This document shows, piece after piece, positions 55,727-64,000 of a stretch of 64,000 nt of DNA. Under the pieces are notes generated by a model, which worked only from the letters and a program-made list of their open reading frames with translations, was not told the DNA's origin and did not search any database. Source of the stretch: Jaltomata sinuosa (taxonomy: Eukaryota; Streptophyta; Magnoliopsida; Solanales; Solanaceae); contig QJPP01007254.1 in NCBI GenBank assembly GCA_003996215.1, forward strand, positions 372,001 through 436,000, in the 5' to 3' direction. Position 1 is the stretch's first letter; every line of letters starts with the position of its first letter. The position numbers and the translations under genes were made by a program.

Positions 55727-57280
55727 TTGGGGGGTTTCCAGGCCAATGGCCAGGGAAACCAAGGTCGGAACTATCCAAGAGACAACCACTATGAGAATGG
55801 TGGCTACAAAAATCGCGACCAAGGAAGCTGGAGGAACAACACCGATAGAGGTGGGTTGTATATACCACCTGGCAATCGGGACAAAACTGGCAGCGAGGCT
55901 GAGACGTCCAAACTTGAGAATATGATGGCGAAGATGCTGCTTAAGGTGGAATCGACTGACTCTGGGGTAAAGGCAATGCGGAATGAGTTATCAACATTGA
56001 GTCTGGTAGTGGAGTCACACTCAACCGCGATCAAGCAACTAGAGCAGCAAGTGGGTCACATCTCGGCATCTCTAAACCCAAGGAAAATAGGTACTTTGCC
56101 GAGCGACACCACTCATCCGCAGAATGATGCAAGCTGTATGGCGATCACCACAAGAAGCGGAAAAGTATTACCGGAATCACATCCGGTAATTCATGCTCAA
56201 GATGATAGTGCGGATGATAAAGAGGCGGTAGAGGAGGAAACGCCAAAGCCCGCAGAGAAACGCAAGGAAGCTGAAAAGCTTCCAACTATGATGTTTCGAC
56301 ACCCACCCCCTTTCCCCCAGAGGTTGAAGAAGAAAGCTGACGATAGTAAGTTCCTGAACTTCATGACCATGTTAAAACAGATTTCAATAAACATACCATT
56401 GGTGGAAGCTCTGGAACAAATGCCCGGTTATGCCAAGTTCATGAAGGACTTGATCACAAAGAAGAGGACGGTAAGTTTTGAGCCGGAAGACAACCTCCAT
56501 CACTGCAGCGCTATTTCCTCTAGATCATTAGTGGAAAAGAAAGGAGATCCAGGTGCGTTCACTGTTCCATGTACTATCGGAAAGCTCAACTTCGGAAGAG
56601 CTATGTGTGATCTTGGTGCTAGTATCAATTTGATGCCGCTAGCAGTGTATAACAAATTGGGTTTGGGAGCTCCTAAACCAACGTCCATGAGAGTGATGAT
56701 GGCTGACCGTTCGGTAAAGCGACCCGTAGGGATCTTGTCTGATGTGCTAGTTAAGATCGGTAAGCTTATCTTCCCAGCTGACTTTGTGATTTTGGATTGC
56801 GAAGTGGACTTCGAAGTTCCCATAATCTTGGGACGACCATTGTTAGCTACGGCGAGAGTATTGGTTGACATGGAGAAAAACGAACTGACCTTCCGATTGA
56901 ACAATGAAGTGGTCAAGTTCGCTGTGTCTAAATTGATGAAGCAACCAAGTGACATGAGGGTGGTCGCGGTCATCAATGCTGTTGAGGAAGCTCCGGCGAA
57001 TGTGCACCTTGAGGAGAAGAGTTCGGTTGAGACTCTAGCTGTTGTGAGAAGAATGCCGCGAAAAGAAAAGCATGTTGCGGAAAGCGGTGTAAATAGCTCA
57101 AGAAAACAAAAACACCGCAAGAGAATCTACAAGGAAAGAGCGAAAAAACGGTCACAACTAGCGGCGGAGCAAATAAAAGAGGAAGTTGGAGCGCAACATG
57201 AGGTTGGCGCACACAAGTACTCCATCGAGTTCTCTTGTTTTGGAGACCCAGGCGGTCTCCAACATCATTCCGGAATTTGA
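55727..57280 (+). CDS. Athila gag C-terminus and protease, fused to a basic tail (517 codons)
   Basis: The frame is open from GGFQANGQGNQGRNY to the TGA at 57278. It has a coiled-coil-like segment (SHSTAIKQLEQQVGHISASL), the linker AITTRSGKVLPESHP, a proline block (RHPPPFPQRLKKK), the conserved FLNFMTMLKQISINIPLVEA and the protease core CDLGASINLMPLAVY (catalytic D at 56609-56611), then FPADFVILDCEVDFEVPII. Near 57040 it parts from F, which goes on to RT. E has instead a tail rich in Lys and Arg (KQKHRKRIYKERAKKRS) ending FSCFGDPGGLQHHSG. No RT follows. The first codon is TTG within an older frame, so translation would need the upstream gag and both frameshifts repaired. I class it as coding trace, not a proven gene. 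Confidence 0.75.
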   Translation: MGGFQANGQGNQGRNYPRDNHYENGGYKNRDQGSWRNNTDRGGLYIPPGNRDKTGSEAETSKLENMMAKMLLKVESTDSGVKAMRNELSTLSLVVESHSTAIKQLEQQVGHISASLNPRKIGTLPSDTTHPQNDASCMAITTRSGKVLPESHPVIHAQDDSADDKEAVEEETPKPAEKRKEAEKLPTMMFRHPPPFPQRLKKKADDSKFLNFMTMLKQISINIPLVEALEQMPGYAKFMKDLITKKRTVSFEPEDNLHHCSAISSRSLVEKKGDPGAFTVPCTIGKLNFGRAMCDLGASINLMPLAVYNKLGLGAPKPTSMRVMMADRSVKRPVGILSDVLVKIGKLIFPADFVILDCEVDFEVPIILGRPLLATARVLVDMEKNELTFRLNNEVVKFAVSKLMKQPSDMRVVAVINAVEEAPANVHLEEKSSVETLAVVRRMPRKEKHVAESGVNSSRKQKHRKRIYKERAKKRSQLAAEQIKEEVGAQHEVGAHKYSIEFSCFGDPGGLQHHSGI

Positions 57281-58822
57281 GTCATATCGACTTCACAGGT
57301 ATTCCTTTATTCTCACAGTTTTTAGCTTTCGCATATGTGCATTGGGGACAATGCATGAGTCTAAGTTGAGGGTGTTGGGAAACCTGTGAGTCACCACCGA
57401 GGGTTTTTGTTGCCGATTTCTTTTCCCTACGGTGTGCTATCTAGTAGAACCGGCATGTTTAGGTTGTTTTAAATTTTTTTTTAGTGTCTATAGCAAGCAG
57501 GCGTTGATCTTGTCTAAAAACGAGGCCCCTTGAAAAACGAGGCCCCTTGAAAAATTTTCTGGTTTTGAGCTTATGTTGAAACGATTGACTGTCTGGATCT
57601 TTGTATGTCATTGTGTGAATATGAGTAGAATGAGTATGCTTAAGCTGAGCGGTTGTTTGATAGTTGGTAGCGATATAGTTCTTGGTGCTAAGAGTGTGTG
57701 AGATTAATTGTTATAAATTCTTACTCTGTGCATGCATCTAGAACTTGCCCGGTCTATTTTGTTAAGTTTGAAGTTGGTTGCTTAGGAAAGGATCGCAGGC
57801 CCTTTTTGATGCAGTCCACTTAGCCTATATGACCGTCCAAATACAAATAATCCCTTTTGATCCCTGTTTGAGCCGTAATTGACCTTATTCTTTCAATAAC
57901 CGGTCACCATTCCTGTTTAACTTTGAATCCCTATCTTGGCCCTGGTCCTTCCTTGGACATCGTGCACCTCAACGTAAGCAAAACAACCTAAGTTGAGGGT
58001 GGCTACTATAGAGGTAAACCTCTGTTTTGGCCCTGGTCCTACCAATGGACATTGTGCACCTTGACGTAGGCAATCAGCCTAAGTTGAGGGTGGCTACTAC
58101 AGTGGTAAAGGAGAAGAAAAAGAGGATGGAGATGATTGTTGTTGAATAGAATGAAAATCCGGGTGTGCGCCTAAGAAAAGAAAAGAAAAATAAAGAAAGA
58201 TGAAAAAGATCGAAAAAGAAACAAAAAGAATTGTCAATAAAGAGGCCGCACCTGTATCTAGAATCAAGGAAATAAAAAGGTGAATAAGGATGGATAAAGT
58301 GAAGTTATGTGGTGATAAGATGTAAATGGTTCCAAGGAGGGCTTAGTCACTAACCCCTAAATGTATCATACCTGCACCCGAAGCCTCATTACAAGCCGAA
58401 ACAAGTCCTGTAGTGATCCTGAGTAGCTTTCTGAAGAACCGAAATAGAATAGTAAGGGCAAGCCTATGGTATCGCATGTGCATTGTTTGAAATCGTTTGT
58501 GAGTGTGAGCGCTTACCTAGTCCCAAATCTTGTGTGTGGGATTTCTTTGTGGTGAGGGCACCAAGATGTCTATATTGTCTATTGATTGTTAGGATAGCTG
58601 CATATGTGTATGCATAATATTCTATCATATCGGAATGACATGTTTGGATCCTTGCAAGTTAGTGTTTCATACATTTGTGTGCTACAAGGGAGCTTGATTT
58701 AATTGAATAAGTTTGAATGACCATGAGTTGCTATAGACATGAGTTTGTGTTCTTAGTAGAGTCGTATTATTGTTTTATGTTATGTTGCTTGAGGACAAGC
58801 GAACGTTTTAAGTTGAGGGTGT
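57281..58822 (+). other. 3' untranslated region of element E with internal repeats
   Basis: No coding region. It contains a 17 bp tandem pair (AAAAACGAGGCCCCTTG, 57516-57549), an ~88 bp tandem pair (57931-58019 and 58020-58108, each with TTGGCCCTGGTCCT and CCTAAGTTGAGGGTGGC), a purine tract (58170-58230), and four copies of AAGTTGAGGGTG, the last one next to the 3' LTR at 58810-58821. That last copy is the likely polypurine tract. Confidence 0.7.
57931..58108. repeat. ~88 bp tandem duplication in the Athila 3' region
   Basis: Two units, 57931-58019 and 58020-58108, share TTGGCCCTGGTCCT, GGACATCGTGCACC / GGACATTGTGCACC and CCTAAGTTGAGGGTGGCTAC. They differ at scattered sites, so the duplication is not recent. 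Confidence 0.8.
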
Positions 58823-60138
58823 TGATGTGACGCTAATTTACGTCACTTTCGACTCCTTTTTACTAAGAACAATCGTACGTTTTCAAGCAACCGTTGTTGT
58901 TTTTGATGTTTTTATGTTGTATTTGTAGGAAATGGAAGCAAACACGAAAACGAAAGAAAATACGAGAAAAACGAAGTTCTGCCTAAGGGTGACGGTTTGA
59001 GTGACGGTCCGTCACATGTGTGACGGTCCGTCACATAGACCGTCGCGTGGAGGCAGCAAAGGAGGCGACACCACTGCCTAGAAGTGACGGTCCAGGCGAC
59101 GGTCCGTCACTGCCTTGACGGTCCGTCAGCCTGACCGTCACGCTTAGGCAGTGGCGTGAGGCGGCGACCCGCGTTTTGGGGATTCCTAGCCCGTTTTGGA
59201 TTTGGTTTCTTTGACTCCTATAAATACCCTATGATAGGTTTATGTAATTAGAATTCACCCAATAGTTTTAGAATAGTTTTTAGTCATTTTTTGAGAGCAA
59301 CAACACGTTTTCGGATTCTTGAATTCGTGTTCTTGAGTTCTTGGTTTTTCTTGTTCTTGGATTATTGAAGATTGGTTTTCATTATATTGTAAGAACTTCT
59401 TCTCCTTATTATGAATTCAATTCTCTTCTCTTTTCTTTATAGCATGATTAACTAAAACTCCCGCAACTAGGGTTGTGGGAGCCATGGCAAACGTAGCAAT
59501 ATAGATTCCGGGTAGCGTTGGGTTCGATTTATGTATTGTCACGTTGTTAATCATACATTATGTCACGTTTTCTAGTGGGTTGCAAACATTAGAACATGCC
59601 TAGGTTTAATTTGCTTGAGAAAGAGATTAAAACCGGGAAACTTGATTAACAACAAGGATTCGAGACTACCAACTCTCGTCTTAAAGATTAATGCCGTAAC
59701 TGGATTAATCTACTTGATGTTAGGATTGAGAGCTAAAAAGCACATCTTTTTGAGATCGAGAGAAGATAAAAGGAAATTTGTTTATTTGGTCGAGAGACGT
59801 TTAGACGATACAATTGACGCAATCACATCGTGACATTCATATAGAAAGAACCCGGTTAAGCCTAGAATCGACATTGTTACAACGCCATGGTAACCACGTC
59901 CCTAGTTCGCATTCTCTCCTACTGATTATTTCTCCTACGTTTATTACTGTTTTGTTTACAATTTGATTACAAAACCCCCCCTTTAGTTACTGGAAACGAT
60001 TGACAACTAGTCACATACTTCACTAAAGTCTTAATCATCACCATATTCTCTGTGGGATTCGACCCCAACCTTGTTGGGTTATATATTTGACAACGATCGC
60101 TTACGCTTCTTAAATTGAGGTGTAGTTTGAGCGTATCA
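58823..60138 (+). repeat. Athila LTR 2 (1.3 kb), shared by E and F
   Basis: Starts TGATGTGACGC, ends GAGCGTATCA, very similar to LTR 1. It has the same TGACG cluster (58995-59140), a TATA box (59219-59225) and a shorter C run. No primer site follows: the next base (60139) is already inside gag. Confidence 0.92.
59219..59225 (+). promoter_or_regulatory. TATA box of Athila LTR 2
   Basis: TATAAAT in ACTCCTATAAATACCC. It could drive transcription of unit F. Confidence 0.65.
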
Positions 60139-60829
60139 TGAGGCAGCGTTATGGTTGACAGAGCTAACCCCCAACTCTATCGCAACCTGGGGAGAGTTGA
60201 AAGGAGCTTTCCTAGAAAGGTTCTTTCCTCCCTCTAGGATGATACAGTTGAGGGATGAAATTAGCAATTTCAGACAACAACCTCACGAGGCGTTACATGA
60301 GACGTGGTTGCGGTTCAAGAAGAAGCTGACACAATGCCCTAACCATCAGTTGACCGACAATTTCCTGATGCAGACATTTTACAGGGCACTAAATTCGGCT
60401 ACCAAGCAGACACTGGATAACGCAGCAGGTGGAGCATTTATGGGCCTCACTTTTATCGATGCCACAGCTATTCTGGACCGGCTCACTAAAACCAACAGGG
60501 CATGGCATACACGGGACACCGAGATGGCTGCTAGCACTCATGCAATCGGTATGTCAGCAGAACAGCGCAGGAGAGAGGAAGAGCGGGATCAAGATATGGC
60601 CCATCTGAAAACGCAAATGGACCTTCTGACAAAACATTTGCTGTCAGGAGACATGGAGAAAGTGAAAGTTGTGGGTTCCCAAAGTAGAGCAGCAGAGTTC
60701 GAGTCTGAGGAGGAGGCGAATTATTTGGGGGGTTTCCAGGCCAACGGCCAGGGAAACCAAGGTCGGAACTATCAGAAAGACAACTACTATGAAAAAGCTG
60801 GCTACAGAGACCGTGATCAGGGGAACTAG
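60139..60829 (+). pseudogene. gag core of Athila unit F, N-terminus missing
   Basis: Reads EAALWLTELTPNSIATWGEL, RFFPPSRMIQLRDEISNF, FYRALNSATKQTLDNAAGG, AHLKTQMDLLTKHLLSGDME and NYLGGFQANGQGNQGRNY, ending in a TAG at 60827-60829. The codon is TGG in E, a G-to-A change. The A-run that is one base short in E (near 55626) is full length here, so F keeps the frame. The sequence begins directly at the LTR border with no start codon. Confidence 0.9.
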
Positions 60830-62911
60830 ATGAATAAAACTGATAGAGGTGGGTTGTACGTACCACCTGGTAACCGAGAAAGAAATAGCAATGATACAGG
60901 GACGTCCAAGTTAGAGAATATGATGGCAAAGATGTTGTTGAAGGTAGAATCTACTGACTCCGGAGTCAAGGAAATGAAATCTGAATTATCATCATTGAAT
61001 CAGTTGGTTAATTCTCATTCCACCTCAATCAAGCAGTTAGAGCAACAAATGAGTCAAGTCTCGGCGTCTCTAAATCAACAAAAAGCTGGAACATTGCCGA
61101 GTGACACCATTCAAAACCCGAGAAACGACGGAAATTGTATGGCAATCAACACCAGAAGCGGTAAGACATTATCAGAATCACATCCGGTAATTCAGACCCA
61201 GAAAGGTAGCGTTGCTGAGAAAGAAGAGTTAGTAGATGCTGAAAATATGGTCGATGAGGGTGTGAAAGTGTCTGTTGAAAAACCCGGTGCGGAAGAAGAT
61301 GCTACTCAAGTGCTCATGGATAAAAGCAAGGAAGTTGAAAAACTTCCAACTATGATGCCTCGGCCACCACCTCCTTTCCCACAGTGGTTGAAGAAGAAAG
61401 TGGAAGATAGAAAGTTCCTGAACTTCATGACCATGCTCAAACAGATATCAGTAAACATCCCTCTGGTGGATGCGCTTGAACAAATGCCCGGTTATGCCAA
61501 GTTCATGAAGGACTTGATCACAAAGAAGAGGTCGGTAAGTTTTGAACCGGAAGACAACCTCCACCATTGTAGCGCTATTTCATCAAGGTCGCTGGTCCAA
61601 AAGAAAGAAGAACCGGGTGCGTTCACTATTCCTTGCACCATAGGGGAGTTTAAATTTTCCAAGGCTCTTTGTGACTTGGGGGCTAGCATAAACTTGATGC
61701 CGTTATCCATCTACCGGCAGTTGGGCTTAGGAGCCCCCAAACCGACGACTATGAGGTTATTGATGGCTGACAGATCGGTGAAACGCCCGGTTGGTATTTT
61801 GTATGATGTACTTGTGAAGGTGGGAAAGTTCATATTTCCAGCAGACTTCGTGATTTTGGACAGCGAAGTGGACTTCGAAGTCCCTATTATTTTGGGACAA
61901 CCCTTCTTGGCAATCGGAAGAGTATTGGTAGATATGGAGAGCAACGAGTTGACTTTTAGGTTGAACGACGAGGTAGTGAAGTTTAATGTGTGCAGATCAA
62001 TAAAGCAACCGAGGGACATGAATGTCGTCTTGGTTATTGATGTTGTTGCAGAATCTGATGTGATCATTTTTGTTGAAGAGAGACTTGCTGTAGAGACATT
62101 GGCAACAGTTATGATGAATTTCGATGATGATGGCGTCAAAGATTATGAGGAAATTGTAAATGCTATGGTTGGAATGGGGTCATATGGTTACGCCCCAAAG
62201 AAATTGGATCTCGATTTAAAGAACAGACCAACACCTCCTGCAAAGCCTTCTATTGAGGAAGCGCCGGTATTAGAGTTGAAAGAGTTGCCAGGCCATCTGA
62301 AGTATGCATTTCTGGGTGACAAAGATACCTTACCGGTAATCATCGCGACAGACCTTGTGCAATCTCAAGTTGAAGCGTTATTATCCACTCTGAGGAGACA
62401 CAAGAGAGCAATCGGCTGGACCATTGCAGATATTATTGGCATCCCACCAAGTATTTGTACTCATAAGATACAGCTAGAAGAAAATTGCACTTTCACCACC
62501 GAGCACCAGCGGAGACTGAATCTGCCAATGCAAGAGGTGGTGAAGAAAGAGATCATCAAATGGCTCGATGCTGGAGTGGTTTACCCAATCTCTAATAGCA
62601 AATGGGTAAGCCCAGTGCAATATGTTCCTAAGAAGGGAGGAATGACTGTGGTAGCAAATGACAAAAATGAGCTGATTCCATTAAGACCTGTCACGGGCTG
62701 GCGAGTCTGTATGGATTACCGGAAGCTAAACTCCTGTACTCTCCGTGATCATTTCCCCATGCCCTTTATGGATCAGATGCTGGATAGATTAGCTGGAAGA
62801 GGTTGGTATTGCTTTTTAGATGGATATTCCGGGGTACAACCAAATATCTATCGCCCCGGAAGATCAGGAGAAGACCACGTTCACCTGTCCCTATGGTACG
62901 TTTGCTTTTAG
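60830..62911 (+). pseudogene. Athila unit F gag C-terminus, protease and RT start (693 codons)
   Basis: An ATG at 60830 directly follows the TAG. Order: coiled-coil-like segment (HSTSIKQLEQQMSQVSASLN), acidic linker, PRPPPPFPQWLKKK block, KFLNFMTMLKQISVNIPLVD, protease core LCDLGASINLMPLSIY (catalytic D at 61673-61675), FPADFVILDSEVDFEVPIIL, then a linker to RT with HKRAIGWTIADIIGIPPSIC, VVYPISNSKWVSPVQYVPKK, GWRVCMDYRKLNSCTLRDHF and MDQMLDRLAGRGWYCFLDGY. An extra G in the run at 62831-62834 shifts the frame, and the piece ends falsely at 62911. It is the longest open frame in the window. The protease keeps its catalytic motif. Confidence 0.93.
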
Positions 62912-63497
62912 ACGCATGCCCTTTGGTCTTTGCAATGCTCCTGCAACCTTCCAAAGATGCATGATGTCTATCTTTTCTGATATGGTGGAGAACACATTGG
63001 AAGTCTTCATGGATGACTTTTCGGTAGTGGGTGATGCATTTGATGATTGCTTGGCTAATCTGGGTCAGGCGTTGCAAAGGTGTGAAAAGTCAAACCTCGT
63101 GCTGAATTGGGAGAAATGCCATTTCATGGTGAAAGAAGGCATTGTATTAGGACACAAAATATCTATGAGAGGTCTAGAGGTGGATAGAGCCAAGATTGAA
63201 GTCATCGAGAAACTACCTCCACCCATTTCAATAAAGGGTGTGAGGAGTTTTCTTGGTCATGCCGGTTTCTACCGAAGGTTCATAAAAAATTTCTCTAAGG
63301 TTGCTATCCCATTGTGCAAGTTGCTTGAAAAGGAGACAAAGTTTGTATTTGATGCTGATTGTTCGAGGGCATTTGAATGCCTGAAAGAAAAGTTAGTGGA
63401 TGCTCCTATTATAATTGCCCCGGATTGGTCCAAACCGTTCGAAGTAATGTGCGATGCGAGTGGTGTGGCGCTTCGAGCTGTTCTGGGACAGAAGTGA
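62820..63497 (+). pseudogene. Athila unit F reverse transcriptase palm and connection
   Basis: After the frameshift the RT goes on with GYNQISIAPEDQEKTTFTCP, YGTFAFRRMPFGLCNAPATF and the catalytic box FMDD at 63006-63017, then NWEKCHFMVKEGIVLGHKIS, KLPPPISIKGVRSFLGHAGF and YRRFIKNFSK. RNase H begins at about 63440 (VMCDASGVALRAVLGQK, first catalytic D) and is stopped by TGA at 63495. The first codon of the open piece, at 62820, is not a real start. The sequence is of the Athila clade. Confidence 0.93.
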
Positions 63498-64000
63498 GAC
63501 AAACTTTTTCACCCCATTTATTATGCTAGTAAAGCATTGAATGGGGTGCAAAAGAACTACACAGTGACAGAACAGGAGCTGCTGGCTGTTGTATACGCCT
63601 TTGAGAAATTCAGAGCATACTTACTTGGTACAAAAGTGGTGGTGCACACAGATCATGCAGCCTTGAGGTATCTGATGACCAAAAAGGATGCAAAACCTCG
63701 ACTAATCCGAGGCTGTTGTATACTCCTTTGAGAAATTCAGAGCATACTTACTTGGTACAAAAGTGGTGGTGCACACAGATCATGCAGCCTTGAGGTATCT
63801 GATGACCAAAAAGGATGCAAAACCTCGACTAATCCGATGGGTGCTATTGTTGTAGGAATTTGACTTTGAAGTCAAAGATCAGAAAGGGTGTGAGAACCAG
63901 GTAGCGGATCATCTGTCTAGGCTTGAGAGGGAAGAGAACGTAATAGAGGAACCGGAGATTGATGATGCCTTCCCGGATGAGCAGGTGATGGCTGCATCAC
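63498..64000 (+). pseudogene. Athila unit F RNase H, with 127 bp tandem duplication
   Basis: Reads FHPIYYASKALNGVQKNYTV, TEQELLAVVYAFEKFRAYLL and VVVHTDHAALRYLMTKKDAK, then meets a 127 bp repeat of its own sequence (63584-63710 and 63711-63837). As 127 is not a multiple of three, the second copy is out of frame. The frame after the second copy gives RWVLLL, a TAG, EFDFEVKDQKGCENQVADHL and SRLE, the usual end of Athila RNase H. An acidic linker to integrase follows to the window end. Confidence 0.9.
63584..63837. repeat. 127 bp tandem duplication
   Basis: Unit 63584-63710 starts GGCTGTTGTATACGCC and unit 63711-63837 starts GGCTGTTGTATACTCC. Both end CTCGACTAATCCGA. I see one mismatch between the units. 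The near identity means a very recent event or an assembly error. Confidence 0.92.

Larger units (their letters stand above)
53318..60138 (+). mobile_element. Athila-type element E: LTR, gag-protease only, LTR
   Basis: Order: LTR (53318-54623), tRNA-Asp primer site (54629-54646), gag, protease, then a long 3' untranslated region and a second LTR (58823-60138). RT, RNase H and integrase are absent. The two LTRs differ at only about a dozen places in the ~670 bp I compared side by side, so they are young. The second LTR runs straight into another internal region (F), so the right LTR is shared by two units of a tandem array. Confidence 0.9.
60139..64000 (+). mobile_element. Athila-type internal region F, lacking primer site, runs past the window end
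   Basis: F starts at TGAGGCAGCGTTATGG, which corresponds to about 55155 in E, so ~530 bp with the primer site and gag start are missing. It then holds the remaining gag, protease, RT and part of RNase H. Integrase and a third LTR are expected beyond 64000. Lesions: TAG at 60827, a one-base insertion at 62831-62834, TGA at 63495, a 127 bp tandem duplication in RNase H, and TAG near 63854. Confidence 0.9.

Noticed and set aside
56500..57120. 206-codon minus-strand frame opposite the Athila protease
   Set aside because: It is a shadow of the plus-strand protease frame, with Ser/Thr-rich content and no start context.
1..64000. CRISPR arrays, bacterial operons, rRNA genes, phage
   Set aside because: No regular spacer array, no ribosome-binding sites with tight gene spacing, and no rRNA segments were seen. 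All content fits a plant nuclear repeat region.

Overview
The window reads as a heterochromatic, retrotransposon-packed piece of a flowering-plant nuclear genome. The families resemble those I know from Solanaceae: Tekay-type chromoviruses with 2.9-3.4 kb LTRs, Athila elements with a tRNA-Asp primer site, an L1 ORF1 with a DUF4283 domain, and a type I M-gamma MADS gene. The species cannot be fixed by reading alone. No functional host gene, no CRISPR and no bacterial-style operon is present. The only non-transposon protein gene I recognise is a broken AGL80-like MADS-box gene at 48079-49214.

Layout. 1-5975 is a mosaic: a broken minus-strand 'putative plant transposon protein' ORF (1575-3006), a gag fragment (3848-4699), an Athila LTR fragment (4704-5479) and two copies of a ~470 bp repeat (492-964, 5510-5975). 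5976-17930 is Tekay element A (+), with a complete 5' LTR, primer site and gag-pol carrying 28 in-frame stops and a truncated 3' LTR. 18480-22118 is Athila element G (-), gag only, with a plastid trnS-GGA fragment in its leader. 22119-30968 is chromovirus B (-), whose 3' LTR is cut by G. 30990-31472 is an LTR scrap. 31978-45484 is an LTR (D) split by Tekay element C (-, 32817-43956), which has a CATAT target-site duplication. 45573-46700 is a second D-type LTR, followed by a possible MITE. 46880-49982 is a low-repeat island with the MADS pseudogene. 49983-53317 holds two LTR fragments, one interrupted by an L1 ORF1 fragment. 53318-64000 is a tandem Athila array (+): LTR, gag-PR-only internal region (E), LTR, then a pol-containing internal region (F) that runs off the window.

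How the parts work together. In each autonomous family gag packages the RNA, protease cleaves the polyprotein, RT and RNase H copy the RNA from a tRNA primer (initiator Met for A, B and C; Asp for E, and a weaker match for G), and integrase inserts it. A, B and C end in a chromodomain, which in this clade targets heterochromatin. None of the copies looks autonomous: A, B, C and F carry stops and frameshifts, while E and G have lost most of pol.

I did not find a convincing previously undescribed biological system. The observations most worth a check are the TGACG palindrome cluster in the Athila LTR, an LTR block shared across families that is complementary to the primer site, the tandem Athila array with a gag-PR deletion product, and the plastid tRNA fragment inside an Athila leader.
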